Positions 24,945 to 34,039 of a stretch of 64,000 nt of DNA are shown here, one piece after another (position 1 is the first letter of the stretch; every line of letters begins with the position of its first letter). The stretch is taken from positions 62,001 to 126,000 of the forward strand of contig NZ_BAGL01000064.1 of NCBI RefSeq assembly GCF_000308875.1, read 5' to 3'. The translations under genes and the position numbers were made by a program. This DNA is from Nocardia transvalensis NBRC 15921. Lineage in GTDB: Bacteria > Actinomycetota > Actinomycetes > Mycobacteriales > Mycobacteriaceae. The notes beneath the pieces are model-generated. The model made no database searches and was not told where the DNA came from. It saw nothing but the letters and a program-made list of their open reading frames with translations.

Positions 24945-25286
24945 TTACGCACGCCCGCCTCCGAACTGCTCGGTATTCGAATGTTCCTGTTCGCGCAGCC
25001 GGGTGGCCGCCTCCTGCTGGCCGTGGCCGAAGTCGAAGAGCGTCTTCGTGAACGCGTCGCCGCCGTCGAGCAGGTTCGTCCGGGCCTTCTTGTAGCCCTT
25101 GTCGCCGTCGGCGAACTTCTTGCCCTGCTTGTCGTTTCCCCACGGCTGGTTGGCGCTGTCGGATTCCAGGCCCGCCAGGGTGTCGCGAAGCCGCGCCATC
25201 GTCGTCTTCATCCGATTCGCCACCTCCTCGGTGCTCCGGCCGGCCTCGGCCAGCTGATCCGGATTCACCTTGAGTTCTTCGGCCAT
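24945..25286 (-). CDS. EspC-like (DUF2580) type VII secretion target
   Basis: A 113-residue helical protein beginning AEELKVNPDQLAEAGRSTEEVA, the pattern of ESX-associated EspC/DUF2580 proteins. Such proteins form helical hairpins and are secreted by T7SS. PWGND replaces the WXG turn near residue 48. The ATG at 25286 follows a weak GGAAG-type site. It lies between the large coiled-coil protein and the PPE-like protein in the same operon. Confidence 0.85.
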   Translation of the reverse strand: MAEELKVNPDQLAEAGRSTEEVANRMKTTMARLRDTLAGLESDSANQPWGNDKQGKKFADGDKGYKKARTNLLDGGDAFTKTLFDFGHGQQEAATRLREQEHSNTEQFGGGRA

Positions 25287-25309
25287 GGCTGTCGCGACCC
25301 TTCCGCTTA

Positions 25310-27964
25310 CTAGTGGTTGTCCTGCGGCACCGGTGCGCTGCCGTCGCCCAGCCACACCCCGGCATCCGGTGCGGTGGGGGCCTGATAGGGGCCGGGCAGC
25401 ACCACGGGGGGCTGGTACTGCTTGGGCCGGGCCTTGGCCTTCAGATCCGTGGCGTCGGCCAGGACGGAGGCGGGTTCGCGGCCGTAGGCGTCGACGCGTT
25501 CCTGCGCCTCGCGGCCCAGCTGTTCGGCGTGGTCGCCCAGCGTGCGTGATCCGGCGGCCTCCTGCTCCAGCCGCTGTGCCGTCTCGGTATCGCCCGCCCG
25601 GCGAGCCGCCTCGGCCTGCTGGTCGAGCCGGTCCGCCTGGGCGTGCAGCGCCTGGGCCTGTTTCGCCTGCGCCACCGCGTCGACGCGGGCCTGCTGCTCG
25701 ATCCGCTGCTGTTCGGCGAATCCGTCGGCGAGCGCGCGGCGCTGCTCCGCGATCGACTGCGTCTCCTCGGCATGGCGGCGGGCCTGCTCGTGTTCCGGCG
25801 TGCCCGGCGCCGAGTGCCGGTACTCGTGCTGCGCGACGCGGGCCTGATTCTCCGCGACGGCGGCGCGGCGCTCGTATTCCCGTGCGGTGTCGTGCCGTTC
25901 GATGGCCTCCTGCGCGCGCTGCTCCTCGATCCGCCGCTGGTCGAGCCCGTCGTGCACCTGGTCGGCCTGCGCCCGTCGCTGGTCGGCGACGTTCTGGGCG
26001 TCGCGCGCGTCGCGATCGAGCGCGTCGGCGTGCTGGCGCTGCTGCACGGCCTGCTGTTCGAGCTGGCGCGCGTGCCGGTCCGCCGCGGCCGCCGACGCGG
26101 AGGACGTATTCTCCTGTGTCCGTGCGGTTCCCGCGGCGGTCTCCAGCTCGCTCGCGTGCTGCCGCGCGGCGGCCGCGGACTGCCCCGCCTCGTGCTCGTT
26201 CCAGCGCAGCCAGGTGGCCTGCGCCTCGTTGGCGCCCGGGGACCGCTCGTAGTCGCGGGCGCGCTGCCCGGCGGTATCGGCCTCCCGGCCCAGCCGGTCC
26301 GCGTCGATCCGCGCCTCGGCGGCCGCCCGTTCCTGGGTGACCGCCCGCTCGTGCGCCGTATTCGACTGCTGCACTTGATGGTTGGCCTGAGCGCGCGCCT
26401 GGTTGGCGGCGTCGGCGCGGCGGTCGGCCGCGGTCCGGGCGTCGGTGGCCTCCTGCCGCCGGTGGTCCGCGGTCCGCTGCGCCTCGTCGGCCGTCCGCCG
26501 CGGTCCCTCCTGGACCTGCCGGGACTGTTCCCCGGCCACCTGCTGGGCCCGGTCGGCGCGCTCCTGCTGGGCCTGCGCGTGCGTCTGCGCCTGTGCCGCC
26601 TGCCTTTCCTGCTTCGCCGCCTGCACGTTCGCCTCGTGCGCGCGCTGTTCTGCCTGGGCGTGCGCGCGTTGCGTCTGCGCGATCTGCCGCTGGTCGCCGC
26701 CGGCCTGGGCGCGCTGGTGATCCGCGCGAGCCCGGTCGGCCTGCTGGGAGAGGTGGTTCGCGTTGTCGCGGGCTCGATTCGCCTGCGATGCCTGATAATT
26801 CGACCGCTCCTGCGCCTGGCGCGCCTGCCGCGACTGCACCTCGGCGGTCTCCCGGGAGTACCGGGCGGCGCCGTCGGTGCCGGGGGTGGTCTCCTTCGCG
26901 CCGAGCGAATTCTTCAGCGGGCCCGGCAGATTGCTCTTGCCGTTGAAGGTGCGGCCGTAGGACGACGCGTTCAGGGGGTTCTTGGTCGAGGGCGGCAGCG
27001 CCCGCGCCGTGAATCCGCCGCGCATGCCGCCGACGATTCCGCTGCGCGCCATGCCGCCCACGTAGCCGGCGGGGCTGCCGAACGCCCCCGCCCAGTCCCC
27101 GGTCCACGCGCCGGCGACGAAGTTGCCCGACAGCGTGCTCGCGGCGCCCGCGGCCACGCCGACGGTCGCGCCGCGGGCGAACGGCATGCCGCGCACATCG
27201 CCGATTCCCTTGCCCGCGAACTTGTTCAGCGCCGATCCGCCGATCCTGTCGAACGCCTTGCCCGTGTAGTTGGCGGTGAACCGCGACGTGATGCCGCCGA
27301 GCGCGGCCCCGACCGCCGAGATGCCGACCTCGGTGCCGTTGATGCTCTTGCGGTGACCCTTCGCGATCTGGATGCCCTGCACCAGCAGGTCCAGCGCGGT
27401 GGCGATCGCCGCGCCCTCGATCGCGCGCATGGCGTAGGTGCCGAACACCTTGGCCGCGGCCTTCGACATGACCGTCTCGGCGATCCGGGCGATCATGCCG
27501 GCGATGCGGTCGGTAGCCAGCTTGATCCACGACCGGGTCGCGGCCGTCGCCGCCGCCTCGACCGCCGGTGCGGTGGGCGGCCACAGCCAGGCCCAGATGA
27601 TCTCGATCGCCAGCGTGACCAGCGAGACGATGATCATGAGCTTGGCGGATTCGACGTGGGTGCCGGTATCGAAGCTGCCGTCGGACACCTGCTTCATGGA
27701 CTCGGCCAGGGCCGCCACGGACTGGTCGCCGGAGATCAGGTCGTCGAACATCGCGGCCATCGCGTCGCCGCCGTCACCCGCCGGATACGCCGACCGGGTG
27801 GTGTCCTTGGCGGCCTTCAGCAGATCGGGCAGCTCCTTCAGCTCCGTCGAGGCCTCCTCCCAGGCCTTCGCCAGCGCGAAGAGCTTGTCCTCGTCGCCGT
27901 CGGGCCACTCCGTGCCCGCCACCCACCCCAGCCAGCGCAGCCCCTCGGGCAGATCCAGGGACAC
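25310..27964 (-). CDS. Large WXG-like protein with Gln/Ala coiled coil
   Basis: An 884-residue protein. The N-terminal 100 residues (LPEGLRWLGWVAGTEWPDGDE, then LAKAWEEASTELK) match the WXG100-like module at the front of CpnT-type and other T7SS polymorphic exoproteins. Two hydrophobic segments follow (IIVSLVTLAIEIIWAWLWP near 135-155, later Gly/Ala-rich helices). From about residue 390 to 840 it is an almost unbroken Gln/Ala/Arg/Glu coiled coil. The C-terminus is a short Pro-rich tail with no toxin domain that I recognise, and no immunity gene is adjacent. The GTG start at 27964 abuts the YbaB-like stop. Confidence 0.85.
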   Translation of the reverse strand: MSLDLPEGLRWLGWVAGTEWPDGDEDKLFALAKAWEEASTELKELPDLLKAAKDTTRSAYPAGDGGDAMAAMFDDLISGDQSVAALAESMKQVSDGSFDTGTHVESAKLMIIVSLVTLAIEIIWAWLWPPTAPAVEAAATAATRSWIKLATDRIAGMIARIAETVMSKAAAKVFGTYAMRAIEGAAIATALDLLVQGIQIAKGHRKSINGTEVGISAVGAALGGITSRFTANYTGKAFDRIGGSALNKFAGKGIGDVRGMPFARGATVGVAAGAASTLSGNFVAGAWTGDWAGAFGSPAGYVGGMARSGIVGGMRGGFTARALPPSTKNPLNASSYGRTFNGKSNLPGPLKNSLGAKETTPGTDGAARYSRETAEVQSRQARQAQERSNYQASQANRARDNANHLSQQADRARADHQRAQAGGDQRQIAQTQRAHAQAEQRAHEANVQAAKQERQAAQAQTHAQAQQERADRAQQVAGEQSRQVQEGPRRTADEAQRTADHRRQEATDARTAADRRADAANQARAQANHQVQQSNTAHERAVTQERAAAEARIDADRLGREADTAGQRARDYERSPGANEAQATWLRWNEHEAGQSAAAARQHASELETAAGTARTQENTSSASAAAADRHARQLEQQAVQQRQHADALDRDARDAQNVADQRRAQADQVHDGLDQRRIEEQRAQEAIERHDTAREYERRAAVAENQARVAQHEYRHSAPGTPEHEQARRHAEETQSIAEQRRALADGFAEQQRIEQQARVDAVAQAKQAQALHAQADRLDQQAEAARRAGDTETAQRLEQEAAGSRTLGDHAEQLGREAQERVDAYGREPASVLADATDLKAKARPKQYQPPVVLPGPYQAPTAPDAGVWLGDGSAPVPQDNH

Positions 27965-27966
27965 GG

Positions 27967-28449
27967 CTACCAGTCCTGGTCGGCGATCATCGATCGGGCG
28001 CCGGTATCGAATCCTGTTCCGGGCGAGTCGTTCCGCGGCCGTTCCGGGTCGTCGAGCGAAGCCTTCGGGGGCGGTGCGACCGGGATCATCTCGCCCAGAT
28101 CCGGTGCGCCCTCGATCATCTCGGACAGTTTCGGCAGTCGCGTGCGGCGTTCCATCAGCGGCCGCATGAGTTCGCGGCCGAGACGCATGACCTCGGCCGA
28201 CGCCGCCTGCACGGCGGCGGTGATGTTCTCGGCGATCTCGTCGGGGGTGAGATCGAGGATGTCCTCGGCGAATTCGGTGTGGATGAGCAGGCCGTCGGCG
28301 TTCACCGTGACCTTGATGCGCTTCTCGCACGCGGTGATCGTGGCGGTGAGATCCGCACGCTGCCGCTGCACCTCGGCAATGCCGCGCAGTTGCTCGTCCA
28401 GACCCTCCAGCACCTGCGCCGCGTCGGCCCGCATGCGCTCGTTCGCCAT
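27967..28449 (-). CDS. YbaB/EbfC-family DNA-binding protein
   Basis: A 160-residue protein with the YbaB/EbfC fold: a coiled helix (QVLEGLDEQLRGIAEVQRQRADL), a central beta part (KRIKVTVNADGLLIHTEF) and a helix pair (LTPDEIAENITAAVQAASAEV). The C-terminal 60 residues are Pro-rich and specific to T7SS-linked members, in which this fold often precedes WXG-type genes. The ATG at 28449 has a GGAGGTG site. First gene of the five-gene secretion-associated operon. Confidence 0.85.
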   Translation of the reverse strand: MANERMRADAAQVLEGLDEQLRGIAEVQRQRADLTATITACEKRIKVTVNADGLLIHTEFAEDILDLTPDEIAENITAAVQAASAEVMRLGRELMRPLMERRTRLPKLSEMIEGAPDLGEMIPVAPPPKASLDDPERPRNDSPGTGFDTGARSMIADQDW

Positions 28450-28928
28450 CCTCACCTCCACGTCGACCCCTCCTCGAAACAAAGCGCACCCGTGTGAATA
28501 GGCGATGGCGCACAAGGAAATTCGACACGTCCTCCCATCGATTTCCCCTCGCGATCCGGTCATACCCCCGGCCTGTATCCCTGCCGTCGCGCGGCCGGAG
28601 CGGTGGCAACGACCGATGTCAGGGGGCCTATCCATCGCGGCGGAGGACCGGGGGGAGCGCGCGTCGCCCCCGGCCGGGATGCCGTGTCGATCCGGCATCG
28701 CCACGCGGCCCCGGATCTTCCCGTCCGCACGCGCCGGGGCGTTTGCGGCCCCCTTGCGCGCCGCGCGCCGCGCGTCGACGCCCCTTGCGCGCCGCGCGTC
28801 GATGCGCCTGATCGATGGGGCACTCGCCCTGCCCGGAAACGGCATTTCCATGCCGCTGACCGCTGGATCGCAGATCGGGAGGCGAATAGGGCTTGCGCAC
28901 CGCATCCACGGCAATATGCTTGCCCATT
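28450..28928. other. Intergenic region with an 18-bp direct repeat
   Basis: No gene is supported in these 479 bases. CCCCTTGCGCGCCGCGCG occurs at 28750-28767 and again at 28781-28798, 31 bases apart. The left end should carry the promoter of the leftward T7SS-associated operon, and the right end carries the molybdate operon promoter. Confidence 0.5.
28893..28920 (+). promoter_or_regulatory. Leaderless promoter of the molybdate operon
   Basis: TTGCGC (28893-28898) and TATGCT (28915-28920) are separated by 16 bases. The -10 box ends eight bases before the GTG at 28929, which lacks a ribosome-binding site, so the message is probably leaderless. Confidence 0.6.
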
Positions 28929-29330
28929 GTGACGAATTTGCGGATCAGTGACGCGGCGGCGCTGCTGGGCGTCAGCGACGACACGGTCCGCCGCTGGATC
29001 GACCAGGGGCGGCTGGCCGAGGTGCGGCTGGAGAACGGCCGCAAAGGCGTCCGCGGCCAGGACCTGGCCGAACTGCTGCGCGGCCAGTCCGCCGATATCG
29101 CCGAGCCCGGCGTGACCGTGGCGGCCTCGGCGCGCAACCGGATGCGCGGCATCGTGACGCGCATCGTCAAGGACACGGTGATGGCGCAGGTGGAGATGCA
29201 GGCCGGCCCGTTCCGGCTGGTGTCGCTGGTGAGCCGGGAGTCGGTCGACGAACTCGGCCTGGAGGTCGGCAGCGTCGCCGTGGCCTCGGTCAAATCGACC
29301 CATGTCGTGGTCGAGATACCGGAAAGTTGA
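28929..29330 (+). CDS. HTH-TOBE molybdate-binding protein
   Basis: A 133-residue protein with a MerR-like helix-turn-helix (SDAAALLGVSDDTVRRWIDQG, residues about 4-24) joined to a TOBE/Mop domain (ASARNRMRGIVTRIVKDTVMAQVEM). Such proteins bind molybdate and may store it or sense it. It is the first gene of a modABC operon, five bases before modA. It may act as the molybdate-dependent regulator of this operon. Confidence 0.9.
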   Translation: MTNLRISDAAALLGVSDDTVRRWIDQGRLAEVRLENGRKGVRGQDLAELLRGQSADIAEPGVTVAASARNRMRGIVTRIVKDTVMAQVEMQAGPFRLVSLVSRESVDELGLEVGSVAVASVKSTHVVVEIPES

Positions 29331-29335
29331 CGAGG

Positions 29336-30121
29336 ATGAAGCCATTCCGCACACTCGCCGCGGCCGCCGCCGCGCTCACCGTCACCGCGGGACTCGCCGC
29401 GTGCGGCGCCGACGACACGAACACCTCGTCCGGGTCGAACGGGGTCTCCGGGACGGTCACGGTATTCGCGGCCGCGTCGCTGACGGAAACCTTCACCACA
29501 CTGGGCAAGCAGTTCGAGGCGGCGCATCCCGGGACGAAGGTCGTGTACAGCTTCGGCGGGAGTTCGGCGCTGGCCCAGCAGATCGAGCAGGGCGCGCCCG
29601 CCGATGTCTTCGCCTCCGCCGCACCGGCCACTATGCAGCAGGTCGTGGATGCCGGTGAGGTCACCGGCCAGCCGTCGACCTTCGTCAGCAATCGCCTGGA
29701 GATCGCGGTGCCCAAGGGCAATCCGGGCCACATCACCGGACTCGCCGACTTCGGCAGGACCGAGCCCCGGCTTGCGCTGTGCGCCGAGCAGGTGCCCTGC
29801 GGCGCCGCGGCCGAGAAGGTCTTCGAGATCTCCGGCATCACCCCGCAACCCGACACCCGCGAGCAGGACGTGAAGGCCGCGCTCACCAAGGTGACCCTCG
29901 ACGAGGTCGACGCGGCGCTGGTGTACCGCACCGACGTGCGGGCCGCGGGGGACAAGGTGACGGGCATCGACTTCCCGGAGGCGGAGAAGGCGATCAACAC
30001 CTACCCGATCGCCCCGCTGGCCGAGGCGCCCAACGCCTCCGCCGCCGCCGCGTTCGTCGACTACGTCCGGTCCGCCGAGGCGAAGAAGGTGTTCGCCGAC
30101 GCGGGATTCGGCACTCCGTGA
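29336..30121 (+). CDS. modA: Molybdate ABC transporter substrate-binding lipoprotein
   Basis: A 261-residue lipoprotein; the signal ends in GLAACG, with Cys near residue 22. The mature N-terminus TVTVFAAASLTETF and FGGSSALAQQIEQGAPADVFASA are typical of ModA, including the serines that hold the oxyanion. The ATG at 29336 is used; a TTG at 29327 is possible. It overlaps modB by GTGA. Confidence 0.94.
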   Translation: MKPFRTLAAAAAALTVTAGLAACGADDTNTSSGSNGVSGTVTVFAAASLTETFTTLGKQFEAAHPGTKVVYSFGGSSALAQQIEQGAPADVFASAAPATMQQVVDAGEVTGQPSTFVSNRLEIAVPKGNPGHITGLADFGRTEPRLALCAEQVPCGAAAEKVFEISGITPQPDTREQDVKAALTKVTLDEVDAALVYRTDVRAAGDKVTGIDFPEAEKAINTYPIAPLAEAPNASAAAAFVDYVRSAEAKKVFADAGFGTP

Positions 30122-30924
30122 GCAGTCGGCGGCGGCTGACCCGCGGGCGGCATCCGGTCGTCCTGGTGCTGCCTGCCGTCTGCGCGCTGGTCTTCCTCGT
30201 CGTCCCGCTCGTCGGACTGCTGGCGCGCGCGCCGTGGCCGACGCTGGCCGACCGGCTGTCCAGCCCGGAAGTCGGTGAGGCGCTGCGGCTTTCGCTGCTG
30301 TGCGCGACGCTGGCGACCGTGATCTGCCTGTTCCTCGGTATTCCGCTGGCCTGGCTGCTGGCCCGTGCGCGGGTGCCCGGCCGTGGGCTCATCCGCGCGC
30401 TGGTGACGGTGCCGCTGGTGCTGCCGCCGGTCGTCGGCGGCGTCGCGCTGCTGCTGGTCTTCGGGCGGCGCGGCCTGCTCGGGCAGTACCTCTACGACTG
30501 GTTCGGGGTGTCGCTGCCGTTCACCACGCCCGGCGTCGTGATCGCGGAGGCGTTCGTGGCCATGCCGTTCCTGGTGATCTCCGTCGAGGGCGCGCTGCGC
30601 GCCGCCGACACCCGGTACGAGGAGGCGGCGGCCACGCTGGGAGCCTCGCCCTGGTACACCTTCCGCCGCGTCACGCTGCCCGCGGTGCTGCCCGGTGTGG
30701 TCGCGGGCGGCGTGCTGTGCTGGGCGCGGGCGCTCGGTGAGTTCGGCGCGACCATCACCTTCGCGGGCAACTTCCCCGGCCGCACGACCACCATGCCGCT
30801 GGCGGTCTACCTCGCCCTGGAGACCGATCCGGACGCCGCGATCGTGCTGAGCCTGGTGCTGCTCGCGGTCTCGGTCGCCGTGCTGGTCACGTTGCGGGAG
30901 CGCTGGATTCGAGGCGCGGTATGA
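30118..30924 (+). CDS. modB: Molybdate ABC transporter permease
   Basis: A 268-residue permease with five to six spans. The ABC-contact loop reads EEAAATLGASPWYTFRRVTLP, the classic EAA motif. It starts with GTG inside the modA stop and ends in ATGA overlap with modC, so all three parts are translationally coupled. Confidence 0.95.
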   Translation: MSSRRRLTRGRHPVVLVLPAVCALVFLVVPLVGLLARAPWPTLADRLSSPEVGEALRLSLLCATLATVICLFLGIPLAWLLARARVPGRGLIRALVTVPLVLPPVVGGVALLLVFGRRGLLGQYLYDWFGVSLPFTTPGVVIAEAFVAMPFLVISVEGALRAADTRYEEAAATLGASPWYTFRRVTLPAVLPGVVAGGVLCWARALGEFGATITFAGNFPGRTTTMPLAVYLALETDPDAAIVLSLVLLAVSVAVLVTLRERWIRGAV

Positions 30925-31970
30925 CGCTGCGGGCCGAACTGCGGGTCGAGCGGGACCGTTTCCGCCTGGACATCGACCTCACCGCCCCGGCCGGTGAGGT
31001 GGTGGCGCTGCTGGGACCCAACGGCGCGGGCAAGACCACCGCGCTGCGCGCCCTGGCCGGGCTGCTGCCCCTCACCGGCGGCAGCATCGCCGTCGCCGAT
31101 CAGGTCTGGGACGCGCCGCCCTCGGTCTTCGTGCCCGCCGAGCGCCGCCGGGTCGGCGTCGTCTTCCAGGATTACCTGCTGTTCCAGCATCTTCCGGCGG
31201 TCGAGAACGTCGCCTTCGGGCTGCGCGCCCGCGGTATGCGCCGCGCCGCGGCCCGCGCCCGCGCGACGGAATGGCTCGACCGCGTCGGGCTGGGCGAGCA
31301 CGCGCGGTCCACGCCGCGAGCGCTGTCCGGCGGGCAGGCCCAGCGGGTGGCGCTGGCCCGTGCCCTGGCCACCGATCCCGCGCTGCTGCTGCTGGACGAA
31401 CCGCTCGCCGCGCTCGACGCGAGCACGCGGATCCAGGTGCGGGCCGACCTCGCTCACCATCTGCGCGACTATCCGGGCCACACCGTCCTGGTGACCCACG
31501 ATCCGCTCGACGCCATGGTGCTGGCAGACCGGCTCGTGATTCTCGAGCGGGGCGTCGTCGTCCAGCAGGGCCCGCCCACCGAGATCGCCCGCCGGCCGCG
31601 CTCGGAGTACGTCGCGAACCTGGTGGGGCTCAACCTGTTCCGCGGCACCGCCGCGGGGACCACCGTCGATGTCGACAACGGCGGCCACGTCACCGTCGGC
31701 AGCGCCGCGGCCGGACCGGTTTTCCTCGCGTTCCCGCCCACCGCGGTGAGCCTGTATCTCGACCGGCCCACGGGCAGCCCCCGCAACACCTGGCCCGTCA
31801 CGCTCACCGGGCTCGAGCAGCATGCCGACCTCACCCGCGTCCGGCTCGACGGCGCGCCTCCCGTCCTCGCGGACGTCACCCCCGCCGCGGTCGCCGATCT
31901 CCGGCTGCGGCCCGGCATGCGGCTGTGGGCCGCGGTGAAGGCCAGTGAAATTCACGTCTACCCCGCTTGA
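30921..31970 (+). CDS. modC: Molybdate ABC transporter ATP-binding protein
   Basis: A 349-residue ATPase. Walker A is GPNGAGKTT, the signature is LSGGQ, Walker B is LLLLDEP and the switch His is in LVTHDP. Residues about 235-349 carry a TOBE-type domain that senses or stabilises molybdate binding. It ends the operon; 150 bases to the next gene include a TTAACT-GGA-AGTTAA palindrome. Confidence 0.95.
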   Translation: MTLRAELRVERDRFRLDIDLTAPAGEVVALLGPNGAGKTTALRALAGLLPLTGGSIAVADQVWDAPPSVFVPAERRRVGVVFQDYLLFQHLPAVENVAFGLRARGMRRAAARARATEWLDRVGLGEHARSTPRALSGGQAQRVALARALATDPALLLLDEPLAALDASTRIQVRADLAHHLRDYPGHTVLVTHDPLDAMVLADRLVILERGVVVQQGPPTEIARRPRSEYVANLVGLNLFRGTAAGTTVDVDNGGHVTVGSAAAGPVFLAFPPTAVSLYLDRPTGSPRNTWPVTLTGLEQHADLTRVRLDGAPPVLADVTPAAVADLRLRPGMRLWAAVKASEIHVYPA

Positions 31971-32058
31971 CGGAGCACAGCGACCCGGAATCGTCTCGGT
32001 GTCGAATCCGTGATGTGTCATTCGGATACCGAAGCGCGGAACTGTCTTGTGCAGGGGC

Positions 32059-32073
32059 TTAACTGGAAGTTAA
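32059..32073. promoter_or_regulatory. Palindrome TTAACT-GGA-AGTTAA before the monooxygenase gene
   Basis: A perfect 15-bp AT-rich palindrome in GC-rich DNA, followed by CTCTTTTT, about 50 bases before the GTG start at 32122. It may be an operator for the monooxygenase, or a weak terminator of the molybdate operon given the T tract. Confidence 0.5.
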
Positions 32074-32121
32074 CTCTTTTTGTGTGAGGTGTTGTTCCGA
32101 CCCTGATGGAGGTGCGTCATC

Positions 32122-33597
32122 GTGGACGTGCGGCTGGTGGTTGTGGGAGCGGGATTCGGGGGCATCGGCATGGCGGTCGCGCTACGGCGGGCGGGCTTCG
32201 ACGACTTCGTGATCACCGAGGAGGGGGACGACGTAGGCGGGGTGTGGCGGGAGAACACCTATCCCGGATGCGCCTGTGACGTGCCCTCTCATCTGTATTC
32301 TTTCTCGTTCGATCCGTATCGCGGCACCCGGAGCCGATATCCTGGGCAGCCGGACATCCTGGCGTATCTGCAACAGGTCGCCCGTCGGCACGATCTGTAC
32401 GGGCGCTTGCGGACGCGCACCCGGATCGTATCGGCCACCTACTGTGACGAGACCGGATGCTGGGAACTTGCCACTGAGTCCGGAGCGACGCTTCGCACCG
32501 AGGTGGTCGTCTTCGCCACCGGGCAGTTGCATCGCCCCTTCACGCCCGATATCCCGGGTCTCGACCGTTTCGCGGGTGTGACGTTCCACACAGCGCGCTG
32601 GCGGCACGGCGTGGAGTTCGACGGCCGGGACGTCGCGGTGATCGGCACGGGTTCCAGTGCCGCACAGCTGCTTCCGCACGTGGCCGAGGTCGCGCGCGGC
32701 GTGCGGGTGTACCAGCGCACGCCGCACTGGATACTGCCCAAGCCCGCGCGCGAGTTCGGCGCGCTGACCCACGCGGCGCTGTCGCTGCCCGGCGGGCACC
32801 GGCTCTACCGGACGGCGCTGTCGCACGGCGCGGACGCGCTGCTCGCGCCGATGATGCGACGGGGCTGGTCGGCGCGGCCCGCGGAATGGGTCGCCCGCGC
32901 GCACCTGCGCCGCTCGGTGCAGGACCCGCGGCTGCGGGCGGCGGTCACGCCGCGGTACCCGATCGGCACCAAGCGGATCCTCTTCGACAACGGGTTCTAC
33001 CGGGCCCTGGCTCGTCCTACCGTGGAATTGGTGACCGATCCGATCGTCCGCCTCACGCCCACGGGAATCGATACCGCCGACGGCACGCACCGGCCGGCCG
33101 ACATCGTAGTGTTCGCCACCGGATTCCGCGCGGCGGATTTTCTGGCACCCCTAACGGTTCGCGGGCGCGGCGGGCGGCTGCTCGCGGAGGACTGGGCGGG
33201 CGGGGCCGACGCCTTCCTCGGGCTGGCGGTGCCGGGGTATCCCAACGCCTTCCTGATCGCCGGGCCCAACACGTTCAATCCGGCGGGCAGCAATCCGGGT
33301 ATGAAGGAGATCCAGATCGATTACATCCTGCGGTGTCTGCGGTGGCGCGCGCAGATCGGCGCGCCCGCGGTGGAGGTCCGGGCCGACGCGGCGGCGGCGT
33401 ATCGCCGGTGGCTGGACGAGGCGCTCACCCGCACGGTCTGGCCCGCCACCCACCAGCCCAGCTGGTACAAACACGCCAACGGCTGCGTCACCAACCCATG
33501 GCCCGCGTCGGCCCGATCGTTCGCCCGGATGCTGGAACATCCACCCGCACAGGCGTTCCGGCCGCTGTACCTGGCGGAGGAGGCCCAGTCCTCGTGA
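32122..33597 (+). CDS. Flavin-containing Baeyer-Villiger-type monooxygenase
   Basis: A 491-residue class B flavoprotein monooxygenase. The FAD motif GAGFGGIG is at residues 9-16, the NADPH motif GTGSSA lies near 175, and between them is the fingerprint F-x-G-x3-H-x3-W (FAGVTFHTARW). VVFATGF near 335 is also typical. These enzymes insert oxygen next to ketones or oxidise heteroatoms. The GTG start follows a GGAGGT site at good spacing. It is a single-gene unit with no cluster partner nearby; steroid ketones are plausible substrates given the ChoD gene 9 kb away, but this is inference. Confidence 0.92.
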   Translation: MDVRLVVVGAGFGGIGMAVALRRAGFDDFVITEEGDDVGGVWRENTYPGCACDVPSHLYSFSFDPYRGTRSRYPGQPDILAYLQQVARRHDLYGRLRTRTRIVSATYCDETGCWELATESGATLRTEVVVFATGQLHRPFTPDIPGLDRFAGVTFHTARWRHGVEFDGRDVAVIGTGSSAAQLLPHVAEVARGVRVYQRTPHWILPKPAREFGALTHAALSLPGGHRLYRTALSHGADALLAPMMRRGWSARPAEWVARAHLRRSVQDPRLRAAVTPRYPIGTKRILFDNGFYRALARPTVELVTDPIVRLTPTGIDTADGTHRPADIVVFATGFRAADFLAPLTVRGRGGRLLAEDWAGGADAFLGLAVPGYPNAFLIAGPNTFNPAGSNPGMKEIQIDYILRCLRWRAQIGAPAVEVRADAAAAYRRWLDEALTRTVWPATHQPSWYKHANGCVTNPWPASARSFARMLEHPPAQAFRPLYLAEEAQSS

Positions 33598-33618
33598 GAT
33601 CGCGGCCGTGAGCCGGCG

Positions 33619-33876
33619 TCAGCGGGGCGACGGGCTCGTATCGTCGCTCAGGACGCGGCGCGGGGGAGCCTCCCGGCGCGGGGTCGGCACCGAGCGCGAC
33701 GGCAGGAGCCGGGAGGTCGCGAGGATTCCGAAAGCCATGAGCGGCACGGTGATCAGAGCCAGCGCGACCGAACCGGCGAGCAGGCCCATGGTGACCGCGA
33801 ACAGCGCGCATGTCAGCACCGCTAAAAAGGCGGTCCCGGGCTCCGCCCCGAGGATCCGCTCCGGTGCTGCGCGCAT
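33619..33876 (-). CDS. Small membrane protein
   Basis: An 85-residue protein with two membrane spans (FLAVLTCALFAVTMGLLAG and VALALITVPLMAFGILA) and a basic, Pro-rich C-terminal tail. The ATG at 33876 has no strong ribosome-binding site. The palindrome CCCCCGCGGGGG at 33889-33900 lies just upstream. It is divergent from the second secY. No family recognised. Confidence 0.7.
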   Translation of the reverse strand: MRAAPERILGAEPGTAFLAVLTCALFAVTMGLLAGSVALALITVPLMAFGILATSRLLPSRSVPTPRREAPPRRVLSDDTSPSPR

Positions 33877-33982
33877 GGTGTAGAGGTACCCCCGCGGGGG
33901 ATCGGCCAACCCCCGAATTCCCCGCGACCTCCCGCTGTCGGGGGAGGGCGAAGTCCGACTCACGGGCGACGTAGGGAGACAA

Positions 33983-34034
33983 GGACTTTCGTACCGTCGA
34001 AGTCCGTCGTCCCTTCGTCCCGCCCCGCCAGGAG
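33983..34034 (+). promoter_or_regulatory. Leader stem-loop and RBS of the orphan secY
   Basis: GGACTT (33983-33988) pairs with AAGTCC (34000-34005), with extra CG pairs inside. A perfect AGGAGG site follows at about 34029-34034, five bases before the TTG start. The CGAAGTCC block also occurs near 33948-33955, so two alternative pairings exist. Confidence 0.4.
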
Positions 34035-34039
34035 GATTT

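Noticed and set aside
25310..28609. A 1099-codon version of the coiled-coil protein
   Set aside because: The extra N-terminus is an out-of-frame reading of the YbaB-like gene; GTG 27964 fits the WXG-like family start.
28505..28951. A rightward frame in the gap before the molybdate operon
   Set aside because: No ribosome-binding site, no family similarity, and it crosses the likely promoter.
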